The notes under the pieces were generated by a model. The model did not search any database, was not told the DNA's origin, and saw nothing but the letters and a program-made list of their open reading frames with translations. This document shows, one piece after another, positions 37,754 through 51,300 of a stretch of 64,000 nucleotides of DNA. The DNA lies in assembly GCF_905475395.1 (NCBI RefSeq), contig NC_058337.1, forward strand, positions 83,942,368-84,006,367. Reading direction: 5' to 3'. Source of the stretch: Chrysoperla carnea. Lineage: Eukaryota > Arthropoda > Insecta > Neuroptera > Chrysopidae. Made by a program: the position numbers and the translations under genes. Position 1 is the stretch's first letter. Every line of letters begins with the position of its first letter.

Positions 37754-40629
37754 ACAAAGCTTCATTATGTTTATCAATAATATACCGCTTAATTTTATAA
37801 AATCTTAAGCACTCTAGATCTTGAATTATTGAATGCTTTATCATTACACTAATTTTTGTAAATTTTCGAAAATTCAATTTCCACATCCGATCTTTTTAAA
37901 ACCAAAAAATTTTACGACGATTTTAATCGTTGCTTTTGATTTTTGAGGAAGTTTTATTTATACGCTTTTTAACTTTATAATGTAATTATTAATAGACACA
38001 GTCTTATTAGGAGGCATTCAAGTATTACTCACAAGCAATTTTTCTATGATTTTAGACTCCCAATCCCCTGTAAATGCAAAAACAAGAAAATTGTCCTGTT
38101 CTCCAAGCCTGCTGCACGTAATACTTGAAAAACCCCTTACTCAATACGGATCAATCAATTTAACCGGAACTAAAGTGTGAACCAATCTTAAATAATATAA
38201 TAAATGAATAATATTGTATAAATTGACATTTTTGACAAAAATATAAATTTCAAAAATTATAAAAAAAAATTAAAAAACCGAAAATTCATATCTAAAATGA
38301 ATTTTACACAGAAAAATTATAAAAATATTATTATTTAAAAATATCTTTTATTTTTACTGTCGATTTGATCGTGTCTATTTGGTGATAAAACAGGTAAGTG
38401 GTTTTATTTGTATAAACTATCATTCTCAACCGAATCGTTATATGTAATAGTAATATGCCCGTTTGCAGTGTCGAATCCCGAATCTGATTCCAGACGGTGT
38501 TAAATCGGAGTCGCGTCCTTTTAAGGACACACCGTCTAACCTTCTAAGCTCGTTTGAAGAGATAATGGAATTTTAAAAGCACTATCCACCAAATATTCAC
38601 TTTTTTTTTAATTAAAATACCTTTCACACTTGTTTAATAAAAATAAATTTAAATATAGTATTGAAAAAAATTCAGCAATATAAATATCAGCACCGGGCAG
38701 AATCTCAGGTCTCGACAGTATCGTATATGTTGCTTCTAAGATGCTTAAGGCATTCGGTGATAGTTATTTGGAATCAGTACTTTTTTTAAAAGACTAACTT
38801 TGGATTTTCGAACCTTGAAAGGGCAAGTATAAAAATGTATTAGAATTCATTAAAAGGAGTTTGGATTAAATTGGATTTACTTTTAATTTCGCTAAATGAT
38901 TATATTCTTTTTAATTCGCTAACATGCTTTAAAACGTTTCAATACATCACTTTGAACAGTCTTTAATTTAGATATGAGCCTGATATTTATTCTTCTCTTG
39001 TTTGTGAATCCGAATCAATACTTTTTAGTGGAAAATCGAATTCGAAAAACTTATTGAGATAGAAATGTATAATAAATTCTTTTCCGTTAGATGTTAAACT
39101 GTATGGCGGGAATGAAGCAACAGCTAGTCATATCATTTTCGATTACATTAGTTGGGATATATTCGGTACAATTTCCCTAGAACGTCTCTTGATAGGAGAA
39201 CTTATCCGATCTGTTTTACATAATAAGAAGGAAAATATAAGAAGGAGTTCATTTTTAATTAAATTGTATAGACAGGTAATAATATTTAGATTATTAAATG
39301 CTATTTTCTGTTTATAGTTTTGGAACATGGACAATAATACGATTGAATTATTAGTGTTTACTGCAAGTGTATTATTTAGTTGTTTATTTTTAATTGATGT
39401 TTTGAAACAATACGACGACAACAATTTGGGCAATCATCTCTCATTTACCAATAATTTCAACATTAAAAAAATGAAAGAACTATCAAAAACTCGTTTCTTT
39501 TACACACAATCGTATTTTGCATGAGAAAATTGGAAGAACTTAAAGGAAACAAAAACATGAAACTAAATAAAATTTTATTAAAAAAAAAAAAAATTATCAT
39601 TCCACGATGTGTGTATATTTAGAAAATATACTGTTTGTAAAAATTTAAAATTCATGAAATAAAATTGAATTTCAAATATTAATTTTTGTTTTAACACATA
39701 TTGGCTTACATAAGATGCAAGCAAGTATGGTATTGGTAATAAACTAACAACAATATATGTGGAGAAAGTCTTGACTTTGTGAACTAGGAAATTAGAAACA
39801 GTTAAATTGAAAAACATAATTTTAAAGCCAAGCTTTAATAACAATTAAATGTAACGATTACTAAAACCGAACATTGAACGAAAATAGGTCACGGAAAAAA
39901 GGAAATTGTTTGAAACAGCGTCGTGGAATTTTAGAGTGTAATTTAAATTATAGAAAGTGAATTGAGGATTGCTTCTATTATTTTACTAAATAACGCCGAA
40001 AACATTTTAATGTATATTATTAGCCACAATTAGCATCCTGTATTAACACACGATGATTTGCGATGTAATAATTCATATTTAAAAAAAAAGCACTTATTCG
40101 GAAAATGTTTACAATAAAAGAAATGAATAATGAAGAAATTTAACAATCATATAAAAGCTTTTTTTGGCTTAAAATATACATCAAAATAAAAATGCAAAGC
40201 AATTTTGTTTCAATTGAGTTTGGTGTAATTGTTTGATAATATTTATATTTTTCAATCAATGTTGTTCGTATTTTCTAAATATACACATCTTAAAAGCCAC
40301 ATTTCTATGCAGACTTTGCTTATCAGAGTGAAGTTTTGTTATCAGTATGCAATAAATGTAAAAATTAGCGTCAATTCTCGATTTAACCGATAAGTACATG
40401 TTCTTATGTATATTTTTAATTCTATATTTAGCAAGGTAAGTAAAGAATATCTTACCATTTCTGCACAATATCCGAAGAGATAAATTTTTTGATCTCACTG
40501 TAACTCATTTACCTTAATGACATTTCGCATACTTTTTTATCTTTGAACCAAACTTCCATTGTAGTCTTGAATCTAGTTACTTCTTATTTTTAATTCAGCT
40601 TAATCGGGAACCCGCTGAACTTTCTATAA

Positions 40630-40635
40630 TTTATT
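40630..40635 (-). promoter_or_regulatory. Poly(A) signal of the coiled-coil gene
   Basis: AATAAA on the minus strand, about 95 bases past the stop of the gene at 40730-42045. Confidence 0.5.
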
Positions 40636-40729
40636 ATTAAAATCACACTCCCATATCACATGCCAAAAAAACTAGCCATCGATAAAAAGTCTGTTTAGTA
40701 AACGGTGGCTCTAAGAGTTAATACATAAA

Positions 40730-42045
40730 TTAATTTTCTCCGCCATTTTGAGCTTCTGAGTTTTCATGATATTTTGATTTAAGAGCATTAAAAATTCGCA
40801 ATTGTATTTGATACTCATCTTTTAAATCTTGATTCATTCGAACCATTTGATCCAACTTTTTATCCATTAAATCACGGCGCTCACGTTCAGCAGCAATTTT
40901 TTGCCCCATCACATTCATTTTATCTTCCAAATGTTGTACCTCTAAATTTCGAATTTCCAGTAAATCTTTTGTTATTCTGACCACTTCCTTTAAACTCGTT
41001 ACTTGAGAATTTAATGCTTCAATTTGTAATTCTTGATTTTTGCATTCTTTGGTTTTATCGAAGATAATACCTTTGGCTTTTGTTAACATTTCTTCAGACA
41101 TTAGTTTCACTTTGTCCACTTGAGCTTGTTGTGCTTGGGATAAAGTTTGTGGACTTTTATTTTTTAAATCTGTTAGTTCGTTTTGAAGTGATTCAATTGT
41201 GGTTTTGTCCTTTTCGCGTTCTTCATTTTGAATCTGTTTCAAAAATATAAAAAATTAAAATTATTTTTGTAGCCAATTGTTTGTTGGCCTTTTTTGTAGA
41301 GAATGCTATTCTCTACAAATATGCTTTGGGCACTCTTTTCGCTAAAATCAATAGTGTAGCAATTATTGCAAAAAAAAGTCATCCCTTCAAACCAAGATGG
41401 CAGTCTTGGCAAAAAGTCAGGCTTCCCCCCAAAAATGCGATTTACTATATAGCCTTTCGGCTAAGATTACTGTAATATTTCAAATTAATGCAAATGAAAG
41501 AAAAAAACGCATGCAAATTAAAAATTTAGATGCAATGTATGTATAATTATGAATGTATGTATGGCTAGTGAAAATACGACACATTATGATGAAGCATAAA
41601 CTCAGCCAATATTTTTAATTATAAAAATTTCTACTATGGTTTTACGATATACATAAGCTAATTAAAACGGTTTTGGAGGAGTTTTTATACGGTTTGGTGT
41701 AGTTATTTAGCATGTACATTGTAAATTGACAATGGTACTTCAATGAATAAAAGAACTGTTAATTTATTAAAATTTAAATAACTTTTAGACTGTAAGTTAT
41801 GAGCGCCTCAATTAAAATTACCTGAAGAGAATTTTTCAAATTTTGAATTGATTTTAAATTGTCCTCAACTTCTTTACTATGGGTTAGTTCCAAACATGAT
41901 ATTTTATCTAACAAAATTTTTTCCTTAGTCGCCCAATCTTGTTCTGGAAGTGTATTAGAGATTTCCTAAAACATTTCAATTTATTTAATAGCATATTTTA
42001 TATTATTTTACTAATATTTTGACGCCAAACCTGCTGTTCTGCCAT
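40730..42045 (-). CDS. Uncharacterised coiled-coil protein (220 residues)
   Basis: Three exons are assigned: 42031-42045 (MAEQQ), 41822-41965 and 40730-41233. All phases are zero and the splice sites are good. The protein is charged and almost wholly predicted coiled coil by eye: heptad-like Leu/Ile spacing runs from about residue 20 to 205 (KILLDKISCLELTHSKEVED; TIESLQNELTDLKNK; QIEALNSQVTSLKEVVRI). A Gln-rich break (SQAQQAQ) falls near residue 90 and the tail is polar (NSEAQNGGEN). There is no signal peptide and no membrane segment. I do not recognise the family. It is divergently arranged with Tim17, with starts 571 bases apart, and so may share its promoter. Gene status rests on the consistent exon structure and composition. 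Confidence 0.85.
41234..41821 (-). repeat. Intron 2 of the coiled-coil gene, with a repeat-like segment
   Basis: The segment at about 41280-41480 includes a perfect short hairpin (TTGTAGAGAATG..ATTCTCTACAA) and a passage resembling common arthropod dispersed repeats (GGGCACTCTTTTCGCTAAAA; CAAACCAAGATGGCAGTCTT). It has no coding capacity. The family is unassigned. Confidence 0.5.
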
Positions 42046-42615
42046 GATTCAATGTGGAAAAGAATTAGTTTTGCAATAAAAATGTAAAAATAGATTTTCT
42101 ATTTTTAATTAATCTAAATATAGATTTAAAATAATAAAAATTAATTCTCTTAAAATATTATCATAAAAAAGGATTTTTTTTTTCCGAAAATGATTAATTT
42201 TTGAAGAAATTTAAAACTATAAATTTTTAATTATTTTATTGTTGTAAAAAAAATTATTCCCGCAAAAATTTAAAATAAAAAATTTATCTATTTGAGGAAA
42301 GAAGTGCAAAGTTCTTTTAAATCAAGAGGGCACAACGAAATTCTGAAACATTTGCAATTTTCAATATATTTGACATTAAAATAGGTATGTAACAGTAAAA
42401 ATATTTATACAAAGAAAATTCACGATGTTAAAAAAAAATTCCTTGTATAAAATTTTCAAAAATCCATTTTAAACTTTACAAAAAAAATCTAATTAAATAT
42501 AACTTAGGTTATGTAAGGTGATAAAATTATATTGTTTATATAAAATATTAATTTTTTTTATATTATTATGTAATATTTACATTTTTATTTAAAATAATTT
42601 AGAAAATCATTAAAA
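42046..42615. promoter_or_regulatory. Divergent promoter interval, coiled-coil gene / Tim17
   Basis: 570 extremely AT-rich bases between two diverging start codons. It must hold both 5' UTRs and core promoters, but no specific element stands out. Confidence 0.45.
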
Positions 42616-44455
42616 ATGGAGGAATATACGAGAGAACCATGCCCGTTTCGAATCATTGACGATTGTGGCGGTGCGTTTTCAATGGGATGTATTGGAGGTG
42701 CTGTTTTCCAAAGCATTAAAGGTTTTAGAAATGCACCGTCAGGCTTCAACCGAAGACTTGTAAGTAGTTTTTATATTTTAGGTGTTTGTCAATGGTAATT
42801 AGGGAATGTGATTTTTAAATTTTATAACAGTCTAATCTACACATAATTTCATCATTCTTCTTAATTTATTTTGGATGACGTCATACAGTGGTTTTTCCGA
42901 CGCAATTTTGTCTAATAATGAATGCTTTCTTCGAACACAAAATAGTCACAGTAAAAAAGATGACAAATCAAATAAGCATATACATCCGTTATTTAATTTT
43001 TTTAATATAAAAAACCTAATGAAAACCAAAGAGATTCAGTATACGCTCTAAATACGCTTCGAAAGCTTATGTACCAGGCTTATTTAGTTCGTGAACAACC
43101 TAGTTCAAAAGAGCGCATTTTCAGGTGACTATGCGAACCAGTTCAGCGATGATCTCCTCTTAGTTCTTTAGATCTTTTTATAAACTTTATTTATAATTAA
43201 TAACATTTCGAGCTGTAAAATTTTAAAATGTTTCAATTTTTAATTTAAAAGCACTCAATGTTAATTTTAAAAGCACCAAAAGAACGAATTAGTTCATTAT
43301 TACTGGATGAATTAATATGAGTGATCTCAAAGATGAACAATAATGCACAAGGGTAGCACATGACGACGCTTGCATATTTGAACCTCGTACGTTTTGATAC
43401 TTATTACTTACATGTGACAGCATGATGCTACTACGATTTTGAATGTGAACGATCGAGACAAAACAAAACTACATTTACGTGGATTAAACTTTATCGTCTT
43501 ACTACACGTTGAAGAAAGTATGGCGGCCTCTCATACATTTTCTTCGATACTATGTTTGATTATAATACAAATAGGTTTAAGACAATGTAGTGCGCTATTA
43601 AACACTATAGTACAAAAAACGGTATAAGATCGATCTTCATCCATCTGATAACCAGATAAGACATACTTTTTATGGAATTATATTGATTTTTAAACACTCT
43701 TATCATCATGGTTTTTCTATCAAAAAGTGTTCATGGCTATTTTTAATTAAATTAATTTGAATCAATTTATGCTACGAACGGGTTTTTTTCAGGAAGGCTA
43801 TATCATTATTTTTTTAATTAAATTATCTTTCTTCTGATATCAATTTCGATTGGTTAACCGATCGGTGTAGTTATCTATATTGACTTAACATGTTCGTATG
43901 GTATGAACAAATCTACACCGATCTGTTCGATCGAAAATAATGGTATAGGCATGTTTACACCCTCTTCAACCACCATTAGAATACCACCTATAGTTTCTTG
44001 GAGTCGTGAATAATTAGGAAAAATTCACTCGTGATACAATGTGTAAATGTCCTAAATAATTGGTTTCTATACTCAAAGATGCAATTTAATTTCAGGTAGG
44101 AAGTTTAACAGCAATTAAACAACGATCACCAATCATAGCTGGTAATTTTGCTGTATGGGGTGGTGTATTCTCGATGATCGATTGTACTTTAATACATTTC
44201 CGTAAAAAAGAAGATCCGTGGAATTCAATAATAAGTGGAGCAGCCACTGGTGGCATATTAGCTGCACGAAATGGTGTTCCAGCAATGGCTGGTAGTGCAT
44301 TAATAGGTGGCGTTCTCTTAGCATTAATTGAAGGTGTTGGTATTATGGTTACACGAATGTCAGCTGAAACATTCAGTCCTGATGCACAAGTACAAGTTCA
44401 GGATGATAGTGGGGGACCTTTAGGTGCGTTTGGTAGACCAAACGCATACCAATAA
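42616..44455 (+). CDS. Tim17: Tim17, mitochondrial inner-membrane import channel subunit
   Basis: Core subunit of the TIM23 presequence translocase. Two exons, 42616-42759 and 44096-44455, give 167 residues (human TIMM17B 172). The family N-terminus is plain: [20 protein letters not shown] then [15 protein letters not shown]. Four hydrophobic segments carry GxxxG-like Gly spacing ([48 protein letters not shown]), with the signature [17 protein letters not shown]. Cysteines at residues 9 and 17 and at 78 in MIDC sit where the family has them. The C-terminal tail ([15 protein letters not shown]) is short. An AATAAA overlaps the stop codon at 44451; a second lies near 44614. The paralogue letter (A or B) cannot be assigned in insects. 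Confidence 0.96.
42760..44095 (+). other. Tim17 intron (1.34 kb)
   Basis: AT-rich and without a gene. It holds a small inverted-repeat structure at 43845-43934. Confidence 0.5.
43845..43934. repeat. Small inverted repeat in the Tim17 intron
   Basis: The left arm TTCGAT..GATCGGTGTAG is matched by the inverse CTACACCGATC..ATCGAA at the right, with an arm length of about 20 bases and a spacer of about 40. It may be a tiny MITE relic. Confidence 0.5.
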
Positions 44456-47400
44456 AATTCAACATAGTTTATGTAAACAAAATATATAATATTAGGACTA
44501 TTTTTCTTAAAAATTACGTGAAAAGAAAAAAGGCTATCTATAATTTTCTTTTGGTTCTGTGATGAATTTATTTTTCAATTATAGTTTTTAAGTAATCAGA
44601 TCTTAAGCGTTTAATAAATTAATTTGGAAAAATAATTTGTACGAATATCTAAATTTCATTTTTGGAAATTTGATTGCATTATATAAAAGCCAAAGAAATT
44701 TTTGGGTATACAATTTTAATTGAATACAAATTCTCGATCTATATTTTGAATAGATAATGTTAATAAACGCTTATGGATTTTTCTTTAAAAAAATTGATAA
44801 CAAATGTAAATATTTTCTTTTTCAGAGGCTATAAAGTTTTCGATTGCCTCTATAAAACTTCGTTAATCGTAGCCAATATTTCAGAGACAAGCCCTCTTTT
44901 TTTTCCTAATTTTTACTCATTTAAAATTTTTTAAACATAAGCATGCAGAGCTGCTATTATTAAGAGGTTAAGTTAACTCTTCTTATTTTAATTTTTTAAT
45001 ATTTAAAAAGCACTTTTAAGCTTTTAAATTATTTTCTACAAGCTTACATCGGCGTGTACAGTTTCAATTATGAAAATATTAATTTTTTTATTGAAAGGCA
45101 TGTGAAAAACTATTTGACGTTCATAACATAGAGATATCTTTTACGAAAATTAATTATTTTTATAAGAGGGTTTCGATCTATATTGTCCCTGATTTACCAC
45201 TGATATTCATTGTAAAATTGAATTAAAATTACAGTGAATTATTAGCATCTTATTACCCCCTTCAGCCTCCATTACATAATCTATTAATTAGATATTGAAA
45301 GTGATTATGAAAACGACACGGTTGTTATTATTTGTTGTATAAATATATCACAAGTTCTTCGATTGATACAGAAAAATGAGAGTTATAGAACTTTGTACAT
45401 ATTGAGATAACCCTAGACTCTGATAAACATAAATGATTTTTATTTATTTAAATTATGATTTATTGGTCGTTCCCTAACCGTTCCTCTATAACTCTCTTAA
45501 ACTTAGGACGATGTTATTCCTCTGTTAAAATTATTAGATCATGAACAAACGTTATATACCTGAAATAAAATGTTGTATTATCCCAAATACATAATAAATT
45601 AGTTTATTTAACTTAATTATGTTTGTTTTTCTTTTTTACCTAACTCGTTAGTAAACAAGTTAGACGCATATAATATCTAAACCTTAGTTCAGATGAAAAG
45701 AATAACATCTAAACTTGGTTTACTAAGAACTTTGTTGTTCTGTATACACCCTATATACCCAAAAGAATTGATTTTCGTGAGCACAGCAGAGTAAAACTCC
45801 ATCACTAATGTCATATTTCCGTAATAATTTTTTACTGAAATATGGGATATTAGAGATATAGACTCTCCCTGAATATGAACAACTCAATTCTTATACAAAT
45901 TTTTCATCCTCAAACTCCATTCGAAAGGTGTGTAAATGTGTAAAATCTTAAAAATCACTAAAAAAGCACGATTTTCTTGATATAAAGTTTTTGACATAAT
46001 AGTATAGTACACGCCTAAGGAGCTATAGAAATTGAAACTAGAGAATGTTTCACTTCTTCTTCATATCTTTCTTTACTTGCCCCCGTGGTGTGTACACTAT
46101 TTTTCTCCCGGGCGGAAGCGGAAAGTGGCAACTTCGTTTTGCACAGCGGGCAGATGACACTTTCTGCACGGAGGTGAGAAAAATAATTTATAAGTAAATT
46201 ATCAACCCTCATTTGAAGTGACGACTGTACGAATGTTCAAAGCCATAAAATCGTCCAAAAAAGCGAATTTCGTTCCGAGAATTCCCTCCAAATTGCTAAA
46301 TAGAATCCCCTCAAGCGCCAAAAGTAGTGGGAAACCAATAAATAAAACTTGTACTGTATGTCCAGGAAGTCCTTGCACATTCTAATGAGGAGTTTCTTCT
46401 AAGTTCGTATTAAAGATGGTACCCCATAGGCGTCTTGGAGTGGACCTTGAAGGTCCAGTTAAATGTTTTTTCCTTACAGGTAAGATATGGAAGAAAACTT
46501 TAAATTAGAAAGTTGCTCTTTATAAAACCACGAACATTTTATTGGAAAATATTTTTCGAAATATGAATGTTTCCATAGAAATTGAATGTAAAAACCTACT
46601 AAAAACATTAAATTTTGAGTTCAATTTCGGGTTTTGGCGCAATTTTTCAAAAAACTTCGATATTTAAAAAAAAAAACTTTCCAAAATCTCTATGTCATGA
46701 CCAAACAGAGTTAAAACATTTAGGTCATTTTCTTGTATAGATAAATTTTTTAATTCACTTCCTTCCGAATCTAGTCATATTTCAAAAAAATGTTACAAAC
46801 AAAAAATATTAGTTTTTTATTTCTTCTATCTCTTAGCTGTAACAAAATGTAGTATATCTTTAGCTGACCTTGAATTTCAAGGTTTAAAACGTTTGATAAA
46901 ATCTTTTGTTTGAAATATTTTTCTGCGTCTGACAACTTATTAAAATGTGGCTATGGTTTTTGGAACATACAGTATATTTTTATGGCTACTTTTTCTCGTT
47001 GACCTTAGATACACTGCATTAGTGTATTTTTTCGGGGGAAATGTGACTAAAAAAATTAATTCCAGGTTACTAATTAGACGAGCAAAAGCTTATATGGAGT
47101 TCGCTATCAATTTTCTTGGCATTAACAATGAAAACAAGCTCTATTTTAACATATCCTAGAAATATATAATTTTCTTTGAGAGATAATTTTCATAAGCCAC
47201 CATTCACTATTTTGGGATTTTAAGGGGGCATTTTGTTTTCTAAAGTATGGGTAGGATTTTTAATATAATAAGCTCTAATTGAAAAAGACAAAAAAACAAG
47301 TGACAAACAACAATTGATCGAGTTAATTATTGAAATACCATGTATAGACCATGTTCATGACGCAATCGTTTGTTTTTTGACGTCACGTAAGTAAAGAAAG

Positions 47401-48330
47401 ATATCCGCTTTAAGATAGCCACACATTCATAACTGATATTCCCATGTAATACATACTATAAAATTTGCACTTAATTTGCGTCCTCGTGGATAAACGGTGA
47501 TGTTAACAAAAAAATATTTCAAACAAACACAGCTATTTATTTTTTTATAAGGAACACTTTTTACATTTAAACTTTTGTTCTACCTCTAACGGTTTACAAG
47601 ACGGGTCTCACGGAACCAAGACTCAATTGATCTATGTTTCTCATTTACGAAATCGACATCACTTTTTAGGTCTTAAGCACGCTATAAAAATTTCAGCTTG
47701 ATATCTCTTTTTGTTTTTGAGTTGTCGTGTCGACAGACAGACAACCGGAAATTGACTAATCAGGCGATTTTATGAACACCTATACCAAATTTGTTTTCAT
47801 AGCATCAATATTTTTAAGCGTTACAAACTTGGGACTAAACATACTATGGTATATTTCATATATACATGGTATACAAATTTAAAGAATAAAAATAAAATAA
47901 AAAATAATAAACAGATTTCTATTTTATTATTATAATTTTTAATAAGTCTTATTACATTTTTTTATTCCTAAGCAAAGAATAAATCTGAAAACAATCAAAA
48001 AAGTAGAGCAAAAAATATTTTTTTTTTTATATATTAAATATCATCTCATCTTTAAGCAAATTCGATAAGATTTATTTTCTTTTATTTTGTTTAGAAACAA
48101 ATAATTTGCATTGATAAAAAACTTGGTTACAACAAACCCATAAAATTATTTTTGTGAGATAGGTATTATTTTGAATAACAAAAAAAAATTACTAATTAAT
48201 AAAAAAAAAAAAATTGGCATTTTGAAAAATTTTTTAAAATATGATACATTATTTTGATTCTTCGAACAAAAAAAAAAGTTATATTAGATTCACATTTTTT
48301 TGAATCCAACATTTTTGACTTTCACACATT
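44456..48330. other. Tim17-Rad23 intergenic region (convergent)
   Basis: About 3.9 kb with no supported gene. It contains repeat family A copy 3 (about 47305-47873) and a GC-richer patch at about 46010-46200 (ACTTGCCCCCGTGGTGTGTA and CGGGCGGAAGCGGAAAG) that looks like inserted repeat DNA. The remainder is AT-rich with poly(A)/poly(T) runs near 48190-48280. Confidence 0.5.
47305..47873 (+). repeat. Dispersed repeat family A, copy 3 (longest)
   Basis: The fullest of the four copies, about 570 bases. It begins near ACAATTGATCGAGTTAATTA, contains ATACCATGTATAGACC, GCGTCCTCGTGGATAAACGG, TTTACAAGACGGGTCTCACG and GACAGACAGACAACCGG, and ends ATATATACATGGTATAC. The left ATACCATGTATA and the right TATACATGGTAT are inverse to each other. 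It is non-coding, and the element class is unknown. Confidence 0.8.
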
Positions 48331-51300
48331 TCAATCATCAAAATTATGTGATAGTAAGAAATTTGCAGCCATATTTTCATTTTTTTCACAGGCAAAATAC
48401 GCTTGAATTACCATAGCTTCTGGAAAGCCTAAAGCTTTTAACTGAAACACAAGATTTAAATATTTAATTTCTTGTTGTTTTTCCAGATCTAGAACTGTTC
48501 AACTACATGCATATCTTGTTTATAGTTCTAAAATTGCAAGAAACTGAAGAAGAATCTAGAAAAAATAGACTAGGCGTGTGAAAGGTTAATACGAGCAAAC
48601 TATATTGTATTCGTATTTAATACGATCTAGAAAAGAAAATTGGCATAAATTTTAACCCTTCTTTGAACATAGTGAATTACATTTTTGAAACAAAATTTAC
48701 GTTCATTCAAAGGGCAAGGTGCAAACCTGAAAATTCTCAAGAAACTGCGATTGCTTGCAAGGAAGTTATCGTACCAAAATTAGAATTCTAAAGAACTAAA
48801 ATGTGGATTTGAGAGGGACGGTTAATAGTAATAGAAGCAGAGTATATTATCTGACATTATATTTTCAAGGCTAAACATTTGCCTGGCGAAGTTATTAGAT
48901 AGTCCAACACCGAGCAAGGGTGATATTGAGAGATTGTCGTACTACTTAAGTTATGGAGCAAGAAAATCTTCCAATTATTCCGGTAGAATACAATTGATGA
49001 ATATTTAATATTTTTCTTAATGTAATAATAAGATAACTGACTCTCTGATTTTTGCCACACACTAAACGAAGCGGATCGTAAGTAGTCCAACACTTTAAAA
49101 TTTTCAAAGTCTCTAAGTACAGACACATTAATTTTAGAACTACAAATGCAATCATTTAGAACTAAAAATGAAATCAAAATTTCAATTTCTTTGATACTAA
49201 CCCTTTCAATAGCTTCTTTATCTTGCGGAGATATTTGAATAACTCCTTGACCTAAAGCTGGATCTGGAGTCCCACCAGACGCAGCTGATGGTGTTGAGCC
49301 TAATAAGGGTGTTGTGGGTGCACCTGTTGCACTGCCAGGTGTTGATTCTCCTGTCATTGGTTCATTTAGCATTCTAACAAAGGCATCTTGATGACGTGAA
49401 ATTAGTCGCAATAATGCTGGATTTGTTTGTCCTATTTGTTGTAAAACTGCATTTAATAATGCTGGATTTCGCTGTAAGACCGCTCTCATTTGTGTAAATT
49501 GTGGCTGTGATCGTAAAAAGGCCAATGGATCTTCTGCAGATTCTGTAATAAATAAAACAAATAATGAATGCCTTGATCCTATCTCGTTTAATATTAAATG
49601 CATACACTGCGTCACAAAATGTGCACAGGTTTTACCATTCTAAGTGATATAGCTGTAACATATCATACAGTAATATCACTTTGAATAGTAAAACCTTTTG
49701 CACATTTTGTGACGCAGAGTATATATAAAACTATAGTTTTATTGGTATTGAATCGGGCTTTGAATTTTGAAAGAAAATGATTTGTAATTGGTGTAAAAGT
49801 TTTCTTGTAGACCAACAGTTTTTCAGTAAAAAAATCAAAAAATTTCTATATGTCTGCGATACCACGCTTAAAGCTCATTAGGTAAAGTGAAATAAACTCT
49901 AATTTCTGGTTCAAATCTCTTCCAGTTTTCCACAAATTAACGCAAAACACAATTCTTTTGAAACTGTGCAGGATGTTTTTGAAAAGATCTTTAAAAATAG
50001 AATATAAATTTTCGGGTAATTTTTTTCGCTAAGCGAATATCATGCCAAATATACTTCCTAAAAGCGTATATTATTGCTGTTTAATCTTTGATCACCGCAA
50101 TATAAAAAATACGAATTTTATTCGACTAAATAATTCATGGTTTCGGAAAGTTTGGCCAAAATTTTCCATATGTTAAGAATTTGGCCGTTCAAATGATATA
50201 TAAGATTAAAATTGAATTCAATTTGTGAGAATCAATTTATTCTTAAAATATTTTCTTACCTTCACCAGCATTGACTCCGGCCATATCAACTTGTGCCGTA
50301 GGATCATCTTCTGCATCAGCATCACCATATAACGAATCAGGTATACCTGTTAGTAAATATTCTACAGCTCTATCTGGGTTATTAAAACTAGCTCTTAATG
50401 CACGCTCTACTTGATCCCGCTCATATCCCATATCCATTATATTTTGAACCATTGATACGTAATCATCACCCATAATTAATGCATTCTCAGCACTTGTTAA
50501 ACTTGGTTCTTCAGTGCTAGATGCATTCACACTTAAGGGTTGACTTGTGACTGTAGCTGTAGGCGCTGCTTCACTAGCTGGATTTGTGGCACTACATTGA
50601 TTAAAAGTATTTCTATTGTTAATTTTTTTTGTTATCTGATTTTTCAAAACTTGATGTCATTTCGACACATTGTAAACAAAAGTACATATAATTTTTTGAC
50701 CTGTGTCTATCGTATAGTTCGAGAAAAACTAGATTATATATCTAAACTAGATATCACCGATGATTTCTTTTGTACATCCACTAAGATATAACTAGATCCA
50801 TTATGATCTCAGTTTTACCTTTTTTTTTTATCAAAAAGTCATCAGGGATATTCTGATATATAATCCAGTTTTTTCCAGGCGCCCATACTCAGATATAGAG
50901 AATATTTTTTTAGAACGTCTGTGTATGGATGACATAACCGCTCGGCATAATGTATAAGCGGTTTCAGGATATAAAAAACTGGAAGGTTGAAAAAATAATT
51001 TTTATTTGTGTATTATAATGTTTTATTTTTAACCGATTATTTTCTCTTTTACTTTAAAACGATTTTTAATGGAACAAAATATAATTAAAAAATCGTAAAT
51101 ATTCAATATAATTAAAATTGAGATAAAATTTCATTACGTGTAATTAGTTCATTAAACCGAGTGATTCTAAACAGATGATCGAAACTCGTTACCTCTAAGT
51201 TATAGAGGTTTGATTGAGTATTTTGTTTTCTCGCTATTCAGTACAATATATATGTGTTAAATATTAAAATATCTTTGTAAATCGAAGAATAAAAACATTC

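Larger units (their letters stand above)
37645..40729. other. Intergenic spacer between Gmppa and the coiled-coil gene (convergent)
   Basis: About 3 kb of AT-rich DNA with no supported gene. A GC-richer patch at about 38450-38560 contains two near-inverse words (CCAGACGGTGTTAAATCGGA and AGGACACACCGTCTAA). An AT-rich stretch with an A14 run at about 39580-39594 follows a short open frame, which could be a retrocopy tail but is too weak to call. The Gmppa poly(A) signal is at 37748. Confidence 0.45.

Noticed and set aside
39327-39524. 65-codon frame with a hydrophobic start (MDNNTIELLVFTASVLFSCL)
   Set aside because: Single short frame without homology, splice sites or conservation evidence; the hydrophobic stretch is common by chance in AT-rich DNA.
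46015-46212. Minus-strand frame with CPLCKTKLP
   Set aside because: A lone CxxC in a GC-richer repeat-like patch; no second metal-binding pair and no gene context.
46947-47159. 70-codon frame with a hydrophobic start
   Set aside because: No homology or gene structure; AT-rich intergenic chance frame.
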